The notes below the pieces were generated by a model. That model was not told the DNA's origin. It worked only from the letters and a program-made list of their open reading frames with translations, and searched no databases. Made by a program: the position numbers and the translations under genes. A stretch of DNA of 44,761 nt from a virus. Position 1 is the stretch's first letter; every line of letters begins with the position of its first letter. The stretch lies in IMG/VR virus record IMGVR_UViG_3300002052_000007, positions 1 to 44,761 of that record. The stretch is one strand, 5' to 3'. Shown one piece after another: positions 5,748-14,477 of this stretch.

Positions 5748-5888
5748 TTTATAGGCAGTCGGGGAGGCCGTCTCTTAAGAAGATCATAAGACAAAGCGTC
5801 CTTTTAAGCCAGAAATACTGGCAAAGCCAGAGACAAGGCGTCCCGACCTTCCGGCCTCCCCACGTTTTAAGGGTTTTCTCGTCCATTT
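5736..5888. mobile_element. IR-bounded element between 14-bp direct repeats (possible MITE-like insertion)
   Basis: The 14-bp sequence TTTCTCGTCCATTT occurs at 5736-5749 and 5875-5888. Between them is a GC-richer segment bounded by perfect 10-bp inverted repeats GGGGAGGCCG (5761-5770) and CGGCCTCCCC (5852-5861). Inside are further small stems (CTGGC/GCCAG around 5810-5840) and a repeated GACGC-TTGTC word. Direct repeats outside inverted repeats are the signature of a transposed element, although 14 bp is long for a target duplication. It encodes no transposase and forms the 5' leader of the leftward early operon. An RNA regulatory leader is the alternative. Confidence 0.45.
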
Positions 5889-5894
5889 GATCTA

Positions 5895-5922
5895 AGTATA
5901 TCATAGCATTTTTTTTTGTAAA
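5895..5922 (-). promoter_or_regulatory. Early leftward promoter P3 (TTTACA-16-TATACT)
   Basis: On the minus strand TTTACA (5917-5922), 16-bp A-rich spacer, TATACT (5895-5900). The predicted start falls at about 5888, on the edge of the upstream 14-bp direct repeat. It drives the A-rich early block. It shares -35 and spacing with P1 and P2 but not their GCTGATAATT spacer. Confidence 0.75.
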
Positions 5923-6025
5923 CACCACAAAGTATTGACATGGAAGGCAATGGTTTTTTTCATCAATATATAGTAGCAAATAAATGACTTAACACACCAT
6001 ATAGCACTAGAAGGCAAGCAAAAAG

Positions 6026-6054
6026 TTGACAATAATATTTTTTGCACCTATATG
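6026..6054 (+). promoter_or_regulatory. Late rightward promoter (TTGACA-17-TATATG)
   Basis: TTGACA (6026-6031), 17-bp spacer, TATATG (6049-6054), 43 bp before the terminase small-subunit start. It is the only convincing promoter at the head of the 31-kb rightward operon. Consensus -35 with imperfect -10 suggests an activatable or repressible promoter. Confidence 0.65.
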
Positions 6055-6080
6055 TAGAGACAGCATGAGCAACGCTCTAT
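6055..6080 (-). promoter_or_regulatory. Operator-like site at the late promoter
   Basis: On the minus strand AGAGCGTTGC matches the core of repeat A at 102-128 and lies over the predicted start of the late transcript. TAGAG at the left and CTCTA at the right make the segment partly symmetrical. A shared regulator acting at the 0.1-0.3 kb hub and at the late promoter would explain it. Confidence 0.4.
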
Positions 6081-6096
6081 ATATGGTGGTGCGAGA

Positions 6097-6651
6097 ATGA
6101 TATTGATGGTTGGCGATATGCCAGTTATCGTCGACGGGAGGGAACCTGTACCCCGGGTTTACCGCTTTCACCTCAAGAAAAAGAAGGATTGGAAGAACAA
6201 AATCGAGAACAAACCCTTCTCAAGGCTCGATTCCAGGCAACAGAAGGCCCTTCAGCTCTATAAGGCTTCGGGGTGTGACGAAAGCAAGAAGGCCGAAATA
6301 GGGAAGATGGTAGGTTATTCCCCTGGATATGCTCGTCAGGCCATGGATAAACTCTTGAAGAGGAAGAAAATCCAGAAGTTGCTTGATAAGAGGGCGCCAG
6401 ATACGAAGATCGCCAACGAATTAACGCGTCTGGCCTTTGAATCTGAACATCCGCTAAGTAAGGTCGGAAAGCCAGATAATTCAAATCGGCTAGGCGCACT
6501 CAAAGAGATCAACAAGATCAAAGACAATTATCCTCCCAAGAAGGTGGATATAAGGGCCATAACCGCAAATATCGACCTCACACCAGCCGATCATGCTGCT
6601 TATCAGCAGTTCCTTGATTTGAGGATGGAGGAGGATGAACAAGGGGATTAG
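6097..6651 (+). CDS. Terminase small subunit-like protein
   Basis: 184 aa. Residues about 45-105 carry a helix-turn-helix of the TerS type (KKAEIGKMVGYSPGYARQAM, then LLKRKKIQKLL), in which the DNA-binding helices precede an oligomerisation region. It is first in the late operon and overlaps the large subunit by 17 nt, the standard terminase order. TerS recognises the packaging site and recruits TerL. The SD is weak and several in-frame ATGs follow within 25 bases, so the start is uncertain. Confidence 0.75.
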   Translation: MILMVGDMPVIVDGREPVPRVYRFHLKKKKDWKNKIENKPFSRLDSRQQKALQLYKASGCDESKKAEIGKMVGYSPGYARQAMDKLLKRKKIQKLLDKRAPDTKIANELTRLAFESEHPLSKVGKPDNSNRLGALKEINKIKDNYPPKKVDIRAITANIDLTPADHAAYQQFLDLRMEEDEQGD

Positions 6652-8287
6652 AGGGCTGCCGCCAGAGCTTCCTTCCTTACGGGGAAACGAACAATGGTGG
6701 ATCCACAAAATCCTAACAGATCTCTTTTTCGTAAACAAAGTCGTCCTTCACCACGGAAAAAAGAAAGAATACCGGGACCTGAATTGGGTCCATAAGAAAC
6801 TTTGCGATTTCATCCAAAAGCACCCCAACATCCAAAAACTCGTCCTCATCTTCCGTGACGGGCTAAAAAGCTCTATTGCCAGGGGAAAGCTCATCCAGTG
6901 GTTCCTTAAGAAACGCTATAAGAGGGAAAGGGGAAAGGCGTTTATGTACTGCGGAATCGCTGACCTGGCTGAAGACCACCTGGACAGGGTATGGAAAGAG
7001 CTTGTCAGCAACAAAATCATCCAATACCTTTTCAACGATTGGATGGAAGATAATGAGCTGGCCCCTCTTATACCCAGGAAAAAGAGTGATTTCGAGTCTT
7101 GCTCTCACGACAAGGGTATCCGGTACAAGGGGATAGAGATAGACATAGGATCCCCCGAGAAGTCGCTAACCGGGCATCACTACGAGCTTGGTATCAACGA
7201 CAACTTGGTAAACGAAAAAAACTCCGAATATTCCGAACAGAGAGCAAAGATTGTTAGGAGGTGGCAGGCACAGGAGCCAATCCTGGCAGAAGACGCAGAG
7301 GAGATCATCTTCGAAACTACATGGTATCCTGATGATCTTTCAGGAACCGTTCTCCACCCTGAGGGCAAATATGATTTCCGTCAGCTGAAGGGCAAGGTCG
7401 CCCATGTATTCGAAGCCGATTCAGGCTATTCTGTCTTTTACTGTCCGGCAGAAGACGCAAAAGGAAACCCCGTATTTCCAGAGAAAGTCGATCGGAAGTA
7501 CCTAGACAGAAAAAGGGCGAAGATGGGATCCTACCTGTATTCTGCCCTCTATCTCCTTCAGCCCGTCGCGGATGAGGATGTCATTATCAGGCGCTCATGG
7601 ATTAAGAATTTCATTGAACTCCCCGATCCATTCGTTAGAAACCTTGTCATCGATATGGCAGGCACGAAAGGAAGGGGAAGCTCATATACGGGAGTATCTT
7701 TCGGTGATTGGTCAGCCGACAGAAAACTTCACCTTCCCTGGGCAGATAAAGATAAACTCAGTCCATTAGAGGTCGTCTCTTGGATCATAAAGATCATTCT
7801 TTGGTCTAAGAATAAACTGAAACGCCCTGTATCGAATATCGGAATCGAGAACGAGAAGTATGGGATATTTCTTTATGAACACCTGACAATTCTCGAGAAA
7901 GTAAAGAAGAGGTTCGGTATTAATGTTTTTCTTTTGAACCAGGATTCTCTGGACGGGACGATTAGAAACTGCCCATCCGACAGGAAAGTCGAAGACCTCG
8001 TACCTAAATACGAACAGGGATTGATCCTCTCGGCAAAGGGGATGAAGGAGTATGAGGATGAGGTCACTTCTTTTTACAAGGGGAAACTTAAGGGAACGGA
8101 CATTCTCCATACCATCTTTTATCACTTCAAACTTGAACACATGTCCATTCCGAAGAAGGTCGAAAAGGCTGTTTTAGAGCCTTGGCGCCAGGAGGTTGTT
8201 CCCTGCGATCCAACTTTTCTGAAACAGCTAAAGGCTGACCAAGCTCAGAGAAGGCATCGTTACGACCAAGCGGCAAGTATGTTTTAG
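6635..8287 (+). CDS. terL: Terminase large subunit (packaging ATPase-nuclease)
   Basis: 550 aa, strong SD (GGAGGAGG). An N-terminal ATPase region has a Walker A-like stretch (FRDGLKSS, about 74-81) and a later GINDNLVNEKNS segment aligning with the usual DDLVNE Walker B region, where the second acidic residue appears to be Asn. The C-terminal RNase H-like nuclease begins at about residue 336 (VIDMAGTKGRG, with D340 as a likely metal ligand). TerL pumps DNA through the portal and cuts it. The Asn may be a real variant or a misalignment; the overall call rests on length, domain order and the TerS-TerL-portal context. Confidence 0.85.
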   Translation: MNKGIRGLPPELPSLRGNEQWWIHKILTDLFFVNKVVLHHGKKKEYRDLNWVHKKLCDFIQKHPNIQKLVLIFRDGLKSSIARGKLIQWFLKKRYKRERGKAFMYCGIADLAEDHLDRVWKELVSNKIIQYLFNDWMEDNELAPLIPRKKSDFESCSHDKGIRYKGIEIDIGSPEKSLTGHHYELGINDNLVNEKNSEYSEQRAKIVRRWQAQEPILAEDAEEIIFETTWYPDDLSGTVLHPEGKYDFRQLKGKVAHVFEADSGYSVFYCPAEDAKGNPVFPEKVDRKYLDRKRAKMGSYLYSALYLLQPVADEDVIIRRSWIKNFIELPDPFVRNLVIDMAGTKGRGSSYTGVSFGDWSADRKLHLPWADKDKLSPLEVVSWIIKIILWSKNKLKRPVSNIGIENEKYGIFLYEHLTILEKVKKRFGINVFLLNQDSLDGTIRNCPSDRKVEDLVPKYEQGLILSAKGMKEYEDEVTSFYKGKLKGTDILHTIFYHFKLEHMSIPKKVEKAVLEPWRQEVVPCDPTFLKQLKADQAQRRHRYDQAASMF

Positions 8288-8295
8288 GAGGAATT

Positions 8296-8568
8296 ATGGA
8301 TGCGACTATTCTCTTTTTCATCGCCCTCATCGTGACAATTTTAGTCCTTGGGGGGGTAATCGTCTTTCTCGTCATCTACCATCAAAAGGAGAAGGAGGAA
8401 ATTTTCAATCGCTACATGTGCAAAGACTTCGGGGAGTATCAATACAACAAATTGGAGTATCCAGAATTTGTCGAGATGAAGAAAGAGGCCCTAAAGCAAA
8501 AGATGGATAAAGAAAAAAATATGACCGAAGCGGAGAGAAGGGCAAAAGAGGCAGCAAAAAGTTTTTAG
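8296..8568 (+). CDS. Small single-span membrane protein in packaging module
   Basis: 90 aa. An N-terminal transmembrane helix (residues 4-28) is followed by a charged cytoplasmic-type helical tail. Strong SD (AGGAGG). Sitting between TerL and portal is unusual for a membrane protein, and its role there is unknown. Confidence 0.65.
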   Translation: MDATILFFIALIVTILVLGGVIVFLVIYHQKEKEEIFNRYMCKDFGEYQYNKLEYPEFVEMKKEALKQKMDKEKNMTEAERRAKEAAKSF

Positions 8569-8577
8569 GAGAATTGA

Positions 8578-10533
8578 ATGGCTGAAAAACCCATCCTGAT
8601 CAAACCGCAGCAGCAATCCCCCGATCAGAGGGAAGCCGTTGAAGAGTCTGAATACTATTGGGAAAAGCATCCCGTAGTCACGAATTATTTCCCCTACTGG
8701 AAGGAGTACATCGCCTGGTTCTACGGAAATCAGTACACATGGGCAAACATGGATTCAGGGATACTTGAGGACATATCTAAGAAGGTTGACCGGGAATACA
8801 AGAACGTCTATAACCGAATCCTGCCAATGATCCGGCAGCTTTGGGGGGAGATTTTATACCTTCATACGTTTTATGTCGAGCCCAATACTTCTCAATCAAA
8901 AGATGTCAAAGCTGGCAAGTTGGGGTCCAGGGCCATTGAATACACGAATCTGAACGGGAAATTCCTGTTCAAGCTCAATCACCACGCAAAACTTTGGGCA
9001 TTGGTCACAGGAAACGTCTATTGGAAAGAGTTTTGGAACAAGCATCTCGAGGGAAAGATAGACGATGGAAAAGGAGGAGTGACAACGCAGCCGGGAGATG
9101 TCGATTTCAATTATGTCAATCCTTTCCTGGTAAGGGCAGACCCTTACGCAATCGAAAGGAAAAATCAGAGATGGGTCATAGAGGGACAGGAGCTTCCAAA
9201 AACATCGGTTGAGAGGATGTTCAACCTGAGTCCGGACAGCCTTCCTGCAGACAGGCTGAAGGTTGAAGACGTTGATCTTCTTGCCATGGGTCACAAAAAG
9301 CCGGAAAAAGAGGAAACGGTCATCCTTATGAGGAGATATTGGAGACCCATGGATAAATGGGAAAAGGGCAGATACATGGTAACAGCAGCAGGCTGCATCC
9401 TCTATGACAATGCAAGCCCTGTTCCTAATGCTGACCTTCCGATTATCCAAATCCCAGGGATCCTTCCAATCCTGAATCAGCAGTATTACGACAGCCCTGT
9501 AAGGATAGCGCAGCAGTCGCAGCGTCAGCTTAATAGATTCGGTTCAATCATAGATAGCCATATTGAAAACTACAGGCTGAAGGGCATGATCCCAAGGGGA
9601 TCACTCGACCCGGAAGAATTTGAAAGATATGTCCGGGCGGATGTTGAATATGTCATATACAATCCCACAGGAGGGGGAAATCCCTACTGGCAGCAGCCTC
9701 CTGCACTTCCAGAGATAATCATGCGCTGGCTGATGTTCATGGAGAATGAGATTGAAACAGAAACCTCAGTAAGAAAGGTTAGTTATGGACAGCTACCAAA
9801 ATACGCTCAGAGGGCATCAGGTGTGCTATTCGAGCGAATGAAGGGGCAGGACGTAAGCGTTCTTGTGCCGACTGTGGATGCCATAGATGACGCCATGAAG
9901 GACGCCATGACAATAAGGCTGAAGCTGATGCAGAAGCATTACAAGGAACCTGGAAGGCTTATAAGGACAACAGGGAGAAGCAGACAGACGGTAGAGATAT
10001 TCCTGAAGGACACAGATCTTGAGAACAACACAGATGTCCGGGTCCAGAGTGGAGTGGACTTCTTTTCTCAAAGGCAGGAGAGGAAAGAGGCGATTGTTTC
10101 TCTGGCAAAAGAAGGCTACATAGCAATGGACGAGGCTTTGGAGGCAATGGAATACAAAGGACTTGAGGAATTGACAGAAGAGAAATTCATCGACCGCAGA
10201 TACGCATACAGGATCATTGACCTCATAAGAGAAGGAAAGCCTGCGCCCGAAGTAAGCGAAGACGACAACCATCAGGTTCACTACGACATTTACAACACGG
10301 AAAGGAAAAAAGAAGAGTTCGAGCTTTGGGGAGAGGATGCAAAGGCAAAACTGATGACTCGCATCGCCGAGCATAAAAAATATATACCAACGATAGGGGA
10401 AGAGCCAATAGAAGAGGGGGAGGTTCCCCCTGAAGAGACAACCGCAGCAGCTCCCGCTGAGATCGCACCTACAGCAGAGGAGCTAATAGCTGCTATGGCC
10501 CTTGGACCCGAAACCGAAGCAGGAGGATATTAA
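8578..10533 (+). CDS. Portal protein
   Basis: 651 aa, follows terminase and precedes scaffold and capsid, the canonical portal position. Features that fit podovirus-type portals are an early aromatic-rich clip/wing region (YWKEYIAWFYGNQYTW), a long central alpha/beta region, and a helical C-terminal part (ERMKGQDVSVLVPTVDAIDD, then VDFFSQRQERKEAIVSLAKEG). The C-terminus is acidic and Ala/Glu-rich. Twelve copies would form the DNA channel at one capsid vertex. I infer the P22-like size class from length only. Confidence 0.85.
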   Translation: MAEKPILIKPQQQSPDQREAVEESEYYWEKHPVVTNYFPYWKEYIAWFYGNQYTWANMDSGILEDISKKVDREYKNVYNRILPMIRQLWGEILYLHTFYVEPNTSQSKDVKAGKLGSRAIEYTNLNGKFLFKLNHHAKLWALVTGNVYWKEFWNKHLEGKIDDGKGGVTTQPGDVDFNYVNPFLVRADPYAIERKNQRWVIEGQELPKTSVERMFNLSPDSLPADRLKVEDVDLLAMGHKKPEKEETVILMRRYWRPMDKWEKGRYMVTAAGCILYDNASPVPNADLPIIQIPGILPILNQQYYDSPVRIAQQSQRQLNRFGSIIDSHIENYRLKGMIPRGSLDPEEFERYVRADVEYVIYNPTGGGNPYWQQPPALPEIIMRWLMFMENEIETETSVRKVSYGQLPKYAQRASGVLFERMKGQDVSVLVPTVDAIDDAMKDAMTIRLKLMQKHYKEPGRLIRTTGRSRQTVEIFLKDTDLENNTDVRVQSGVDFFSQRQERKEAIVSLAKEGYIAMDEALEAMEYKGLEELTEEKFIDRRYAYRIIDLIREGKPAPEVSEDDNHQVHYDIYNTERKKEEFELWGEDAKAKLMTRIAEHKKYIPTIGEEPIEEGEVPPEETTAAAPAEIAPTAEELIAAMALGPETEAGGY

Positions 10534-10796
10534 TGGGTGAAATCCAAGAATTTGTTAACATCAAGGAAATCGCAGACCTTTTAAACTACAGCGTTGACGA
10601 GATCGAGGAGCTAATGGAAAGGAAGCTCATTCCTTACCATACGGACCTGGAAATTCTGACGCCTACGGGTGTTAGATTTTACAAGCTAGCCTTCCCGAAA
10701 CAGGTCGTTCTTTCTCAGATCAAACCAAGAGAAAAGAAGAAGGTCGCAAAAACAGCAAAGAAAACGGAACCTAAAAAAGAAGAGGAACCGTTTTAA
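10533..10796 (+). CDS. MerR/excisionase-type winged-helix small protein in capsid operon
   Basis: 87 aa. Residues 7-55 (NIKEIADLLNYSVDEIEELM, then RKLIPYHTD) match the helix-turn-helix-17/excisionase pattern, followed by a Lys/Glu-rich tail ending EEEPF. Its ATG overlaps the portal stop. A DNA-binding protein between portal and scaffold is unexpected; it might act on packaged DNA or regulate late genes. Its EEEPF end resembles the SSB-tip motif of the replication proteins in this genome. Confidence 0.6.
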   Translation: MGEIQEFVNIKEIADLLNYSVDEIEELMERKLIPYHTDLEILTPTGVRFYKLAFPKQVVLSQIKPREKKKVAKTAKKTEPKKEEEPF

Positions 10797-10821
10797 AAAT
10801 TTCTAATAAAGTGAGGTAAAC

Positions 10822-11910
10822 ATGGGAGAAGAGACTGCCAAAAAGGAACAGACTGAAGAGTCGTCCTCTGAGGAACAGACAGATAAGTCGTCTAAATTTG
10901 GTGGCTTAAAAGGCGCTCAGGACGCCTATATTGAGTCCATAAAAAAGACTCAAGAGGCAAAAAAAACTGAGCAAAAAGAGGAAGAAGACACCTGCATTGA
11001 ATGTTCGGCTTCAGAGGAGGAGTTGAAGGTCGAGAAAAAGGCCGGAAAAGAGACATTAAAGCCACAGTTCTTTATCGCTACCGAGGACGGGAAAATTCTC
11101 AAGCCCTTGGTGGGGAAGGCTCGAGGAAAGGATTATATTCCAGACAGCGAGGAGAAACTTCAAGCCTGGCTGAATCTAGGAATCGTCTCAGACGAAGAGC
11201 TTTCAGCGATCAAAAAGGAACGGGAAGAGATGGAAAAGGTCAAGCCCTTCATTGAAATAATCACACAAGCCCACAAAGAAGGAAGGCTGGTGATTAAGGA
11301 CGATGAGGAGCAGGGGGTAAAGAAGGAAGAAGAAACAGAAGAAGAGGAAGACACAGAATACGTTGATCCCAAAGTCAAGGAGCTAAAGGATAGGCTTAAA
11401 GAGCTGGAGTCCAAATTGGATAAGGGAGAAAAAGAAAGGGAAAAAGAAAAAGAGACTCAGCTCAAGGCTTTCATAGAGGAACACAGAGGAAAGATGAAAA
11501 AGGAAATGGAGGACTTCAGGGCAGAAAAGTATTTCGGTGCCGATATTTATCTTGACGATAAGCCGGAAGGAATCCCTCTTAATGTGTGGGATCTAATGGC
11601 TGCCTTGGACGAGAAGGGAGAGCCGAAATACAGCCTTGAGGAAGCCATGAAGATTTCTCATGAAAGCCAGTTGAAATTCATTGAGAAGTTTTTAACCGAC
11701 CATCCAGACGCTATTCCGAAAGTTAGGGATAAGATTATAGGGCAGCATTACAAAGAGAAGGAAACAAGGGAAGAAGCTCCCGAAGGACCCCCAGGAGAAA
11801 CCCCGGCCATTCCGAAGAAAGAGAAGCCTAAAGTTAAGGGCCTCCAAGACGCAATCGACCAGTTCAACAAATACTACAAAAGCAAACAGAAGGCAGGTGA
11901 AGCACACTAA
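10822..11910 (+). CDS. Scaffolding protein
   Basis: 362 aa, very rich in Glu and Lys with long predicted coiled coil (about 150-235), immediately before the major capsid gene. That composition and position are typical of phage scaffold proteins, which shape the procapsid and then leave. The C-terminus (KVKGLQDAIDQFNKYYKSKQ) is a basic helix, like the coat-binding end of P22-type scaffolds. No protease motif seen, so a fused maturation protease is unlikely. Confidence 0.75.
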   Translation: MGEETAKKEQTEESSSEEQTDKSSKFGGLKGAQDAYIESIKKTQEAKKTEQKEEEDTCIECSASEEELKVEKKAGKETLKPQFFIATEDGKILKPLVGKARGKDYIPDSEEKLQAWLNLGIVSDEELSAIKKEREEMEKVKPFIEIITQAHKEGRLVIKDDEEQGVKKEEETEEEEDTEYVDPKVKELKDRLKELESKLDKGEKEREKEKETQLKAFIEEHRGKMKKEMEDFRAEKYFGADIYLDDKPEGIPLNVWDLMAALDEKGEPKYSLEEAMKISHESQLKFIEKFLTDHPDAIPKVRDKIIGQHYKEKETREEAPEGPPGETPAIPKKEKPKVKGLQDAIDQFNKYYKSKQKAGEAH

Positions 11911-11928
11911 TTTCTAAGGAGGTCAGAA

Positions 11929-13188
11929 TTGGCTTTTACAGTTGAAGACGAAGATAAACTCTTCGAAGATTTTCTGACGCCCGGAGTTGAGGAAGAGATA
12001 CGGCAGGAGTCGAAGCTGTGGGATCAGGTTGATTTTTCGGACGATCTTGAAATGGGTGGATATACATTCCGCCAGAAGGTCAGGATCAAAACATCACAGG
12101 CAGCAAGGGCTTCTAATGTTGACGATTATCCTTCAGCTCAGGAATCGACACCAGCAGAGGTTCTTGGTTACCTGAAACGATCAATGATGTTCGCTCTCGA
12201 GTTCTCGGGATTCGCTCTTGAGACGGCCTTGAAGAAAGGGACGGGAGGCGCGATGATGGCTCCGTTCCAGTTCGAGGAAAGCGGAATCATGATCACGGTC
12301 CGGGACGACCTTTCTCGTCAGCTAATGTGGGACGGCTCTGGAAGGCTTTGTCAGGCCAAAGGAGCAGGCTCTACATCACCTACGCTTATCGTGGATAGCC
12401 CTTATATGAAAAAGCAGCCAACAAAGTTCCTGAAGGAAGACAGGGTGATCGACGCATACGACCCCGCGGACGACAGCCACGACATCAACAGCATTGCGAT
12501 AAGCACGGTTGATTCCGAAACCCAGGTGACGCTTGAGTCAAATCAGACCTGGGCAGACGACTGCTGGATCTACAATGAGGACGTTTGGCGAAAAACAGAG
12601 GCAGCCGGAAAGGGTGAGATGATGGGTCTTTTGGGGATCTGTTCCGATGCAGACCCGCCAACAGGTGCGCTACAGGGATTGGACGTTTCTACCTATCCTA
12701 TGTGGAAAGCATGGGTGTGGGGCAACGGTGGAACCCCAAGGCCGCTCAGTGAAGACCTGCTCATCCTTGCGGTCCAGAAAGCGAAGAAGTGGGGGAACAT
12801 CGAAAATATGTTCATGCTCATCACAGAAAAGATCGAAAGGGTCTGGATTTCGTATCTGAGGACCTACAAAGAGATCGACACAAACATTCTGTGGGGAGGC
12901 TGGCACGCAGTACCGTTTTACTATGGCGGCAAGCAGATTCCTATGGTCCCTGACGAGTACATCCCCGATGGAAAGATACTCGGGGGAGACAAGACAAAGC
13001 TGACTATCTATGTGACTCAGAAAGGAAAATCGGTCACATGGGAGAAAGGCTTGTACGGTGGTGGAAGGCTTCGCCAGCTCGAGGGTAAGAACAGGTACGC
13101 AGCTTACGGACACATCTTCGCCAATATGGGCGTCTCTGTGAGGAAAGCGTTCTTCCGGATTGATGACATTCAAGAGCCTGACGTTTAA
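11929..13188 (+). CDS. Major capsid protein (probable HK97 fold)
   Basis: 419 aa, starts at TTG behind a strong SD (AAGGAGG). It follows the scaffold and precedes a strong hairpin, as expected for the most abundant virion protein. There are regular Gly/aromatic-rich strands and a C-terminal segment (YAAYGHIFANMGVSVRKAFFRID) like the terminal strands of HK97-fold coats. It lacks an obvious N-terminal delta-domain, consistent with a separate scaffold. Confidence 0.8.
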   Translation: MAFTVEDEDKLFEDFLTPGVEEEIRQESKLWDQVDFSDDLEMGGYTFRQKVRIKTSQAARASNVDDYPSAQESTPAEVLGYLKRSMMFALEFSGFALETALKKGTGGAMMAPFQFEESGIMITVRDDLSRQLMWDGSGRLCQAKGAGSTSPTLIVDSPYMKKQPTKFLKEDRVIDAYDPADDSHDINSIAISTVDSETQVTLESNQTWADDCWIYNEDVWRKTEAAGKGEMMGLLGICSDADPPTGALQGLDVSTYPMWKAWVWGNGGTPRPLSEDLLILAVQKAKKWGNIENMFMLITEKIERVWISYLRTYKEIDTNILWGGWHAVPFYYGGKQIPMVPDEYIPDGKILGGDKTKLTIYVTQKGKSVTWEKGLYGGGRLRQLEGKNRYAAYGHIFANMGVSVRKAFFRIDDIQEPDV

Positions 13189-13200
13189 ATCTGAATAGAT

Positions 13201-13224
13201 GGGGAGGGGGATTATCCCCTCCCC
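13201..13224 (+). terminator. GC-rich hairpin after capsid gene
   Basis: GGGGAGGGG (13201-13209) and CCCCTCCCC (13216-13224) form a perfect 9-bp stem with a six-base loop just after the capsid stop. There is no U-tract, so it is more likely an attenuator or an mRNA-stabilising end that raises capsid output relative to downstream genes. Confidence 0.6.
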
Positions 13225-13242
13225 TTCAGGCAAGGGGGAGTT

Positions 13243-13650
13243 ATGAATCCGGAACGCTGTTTTGTAAAAGAGCTTCAGCTTATAGCACCAGGGGTATATC
13301 CGCTTTGGTTTGAGGATTACAAAAAATGGTTCTTGGTGAGAGACTATCATAGGAGAGTCCCGGGGATCACAGAATACAATCCGACTACCGGAAAGCATTA
13401 TATTGTTGAGCTTGTCCTTGAGGACGAACAAGGCAATCCCATACCCCTTGATGGAAGACTCCTTCATGCTCTAAGGCTTTTACGCTATGAGAAGTACACT
13501 TACAAGCTCAAAGAGCTTATCGATAGGAGAAAAGCCCCAAAAGAGAAGGAAAGAAAAAGAGCAAAGGAACAGCTTAATGAGCGAGCAAACGAGCTTCTCA
13601 AAATGGTGTATCGGCTGATGCACACAAAAACTTTTGACTTAGGAGGATAA
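13243..13650 (+). CDS. Small structural/assembly protein, unknown
   Basis: 135 aa. The N-terminal half is beta-like (GVYPLWFEDYKKWFLVRDYH); the C-terminal half is a long basic helix (RKAPKEKERKRAKEQLNERA). Good SD. Placement between capsid and decoration genes suggests a head-completion or capsid-associated protein. Family not recognised. Confidence 0.65.
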   Translation: MNPERCFVKELQLIAPGVYPLWFEDYKKWFLVRDYHRRVPGITEYNPTTGKHYIVELVLEDEQGNPIPLDGRLLHALRLLRYEKYTYKLKELIDRRKAPKEKERKRAKEQLNERANELLKMVYRLMHTKTFDLGG

Positions 13651-13651
13651 C

Positions 13652-14035
13652 TTGGATTTAGCACTACAAAGAAGAGACCTTTACCGTTTCCACGGTGGAA
13701 TCCAGAAGGTTCTCTATGAAGGGACGATCACAGCAGACGGGAATACAAAGACCTCGAATCCCGTTTATGTGATGCCATTCAAAGAGGGAACCTTTTTCAT
13801 CAACTGCACAGCAAAATCAGGGACAAACCCGACTCTTGATTTGTTGGTCATCACGAAGCAGCCGGGTCAGGATCAGTGGAATACTCTGGCCACATTCACT
13901 CAGCTCACAGATGTCGGCAGCGAAATGAAAGCAGTCGCAGCCAACCTAGGAGACACGATCGCGCTTATCTGGACGAAAGGTGGAACCACCCCGTCATTCA
14001 CGGTGAAAGTCACAGCGATCCTGAAAGTTTTTTAG
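13652..14035 (+). CDS. Capsid decoration-like beta protein 1
   Basis: 127 aa, TTG start with SD TTAGGAGG. Mostly alternating beta-strand sequence (FFINCTAKSGTNPTLDLLVI, and TPSFTVKVTAILKVF at the end). It resembles the next-but-one gene in size, composition and ending, suggesting a paralogous pair. Position just after capsid fits a head decoration or minor tail protein. Confidence 0.55.
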   Translation: MDLALQRRDLYRFHGGIQKVLYEGTITADGNTKTSNPVYVMPFKEGTFFINCTAKSGTNPTLDLLVITKQPGQDQWNTLATFTQLTDVGSEMKAVAANLGDTIALIWTKGGTTPSFTVKVTAILKVF

Positions 14036-14044
14036 AGCATGGAA

Positions 14045-14078
14045 GGGGAGTCTTCGGACTCCCCGAAATGCCATTTTT
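14045..14078 (+). terminator. UUCG-tetraloop terminator/attenuator
   Basis: GGGGAGTC (14045-14052), loop TTCG, GACTCCCC (14057-14064), then a short T5 at 14074-14078. A perfect 8-bp stem closed by the very stable UUCG tetraloop. The stem-to-T-tract gap is 9 nt, so read-through is expected; it probably steps down expression from head to tail genes. Confidence 0.6.
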
Positions 14079-14090
14079 AAGGAGGTTGAA

Positions 14091-14477
14091 ATGATGCCAC
14101 TTTCTAGGCTGAAGTTCCTTGAAAGCGATTATGAGGTCCCGATAAATACAACAGCGGTCGATGGATCTCAGTTTACTTCAAAGCAGATTCCGATCGGGCT
14201 TACGAAGAACGCATCCCTGACATTCTATGTCAAAGGTGATCACGCAAGCTGCTCGAAGGACCTTATCTTTAAGTTTGCGGCCTTTGATTCTCTCAGAAAT
14301 CAATGGGATACCATAGAGTTTTTATCTGTGAGCGTTGCGGCAAATGGGACAAGCGTTGTCCAGAAGACTATAGCAATCGCACCCGACACAGAGAAGATCA
14401 AACTTCTTTCCGTACAGAATCAAGAGACAGTCGCAGGATACACGGTTGATGTGAATGTATCGATTTTCCTTAAATAA
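14091..14477 (+). CDS. Capsid decoration-like beta protein 2
   Basis: 128 aa, probable paralog of the 127-aa protein encoded at 13652-14035. It has the same beta-rich pattern (LTFYVKGDHASCSKDLIFKF) and the same closing strand (YTVDVNVSIFLK). SD GGAGG. Two adjacent ATGs; either could be used. Confidence 0.55.
   Translation: MMPLSRLKFLESDYEVPINTTAVDGSQFTSKQIPIGLTKNASLTFYVKGDHASCSKDLIFKFAAFDSLRNQWDTIEFLSVSVAANGTSVVQKTIAIAPDTEKIKLLSVQNQETVAGYTVDVNVSIFLK

Noticed and set aside
5749-5979. Leftward 76-codon open frame
   Set aside because: It spans promoter P3 and the IR-bounded element, has no SD and an unlikely composition; treated as chance.
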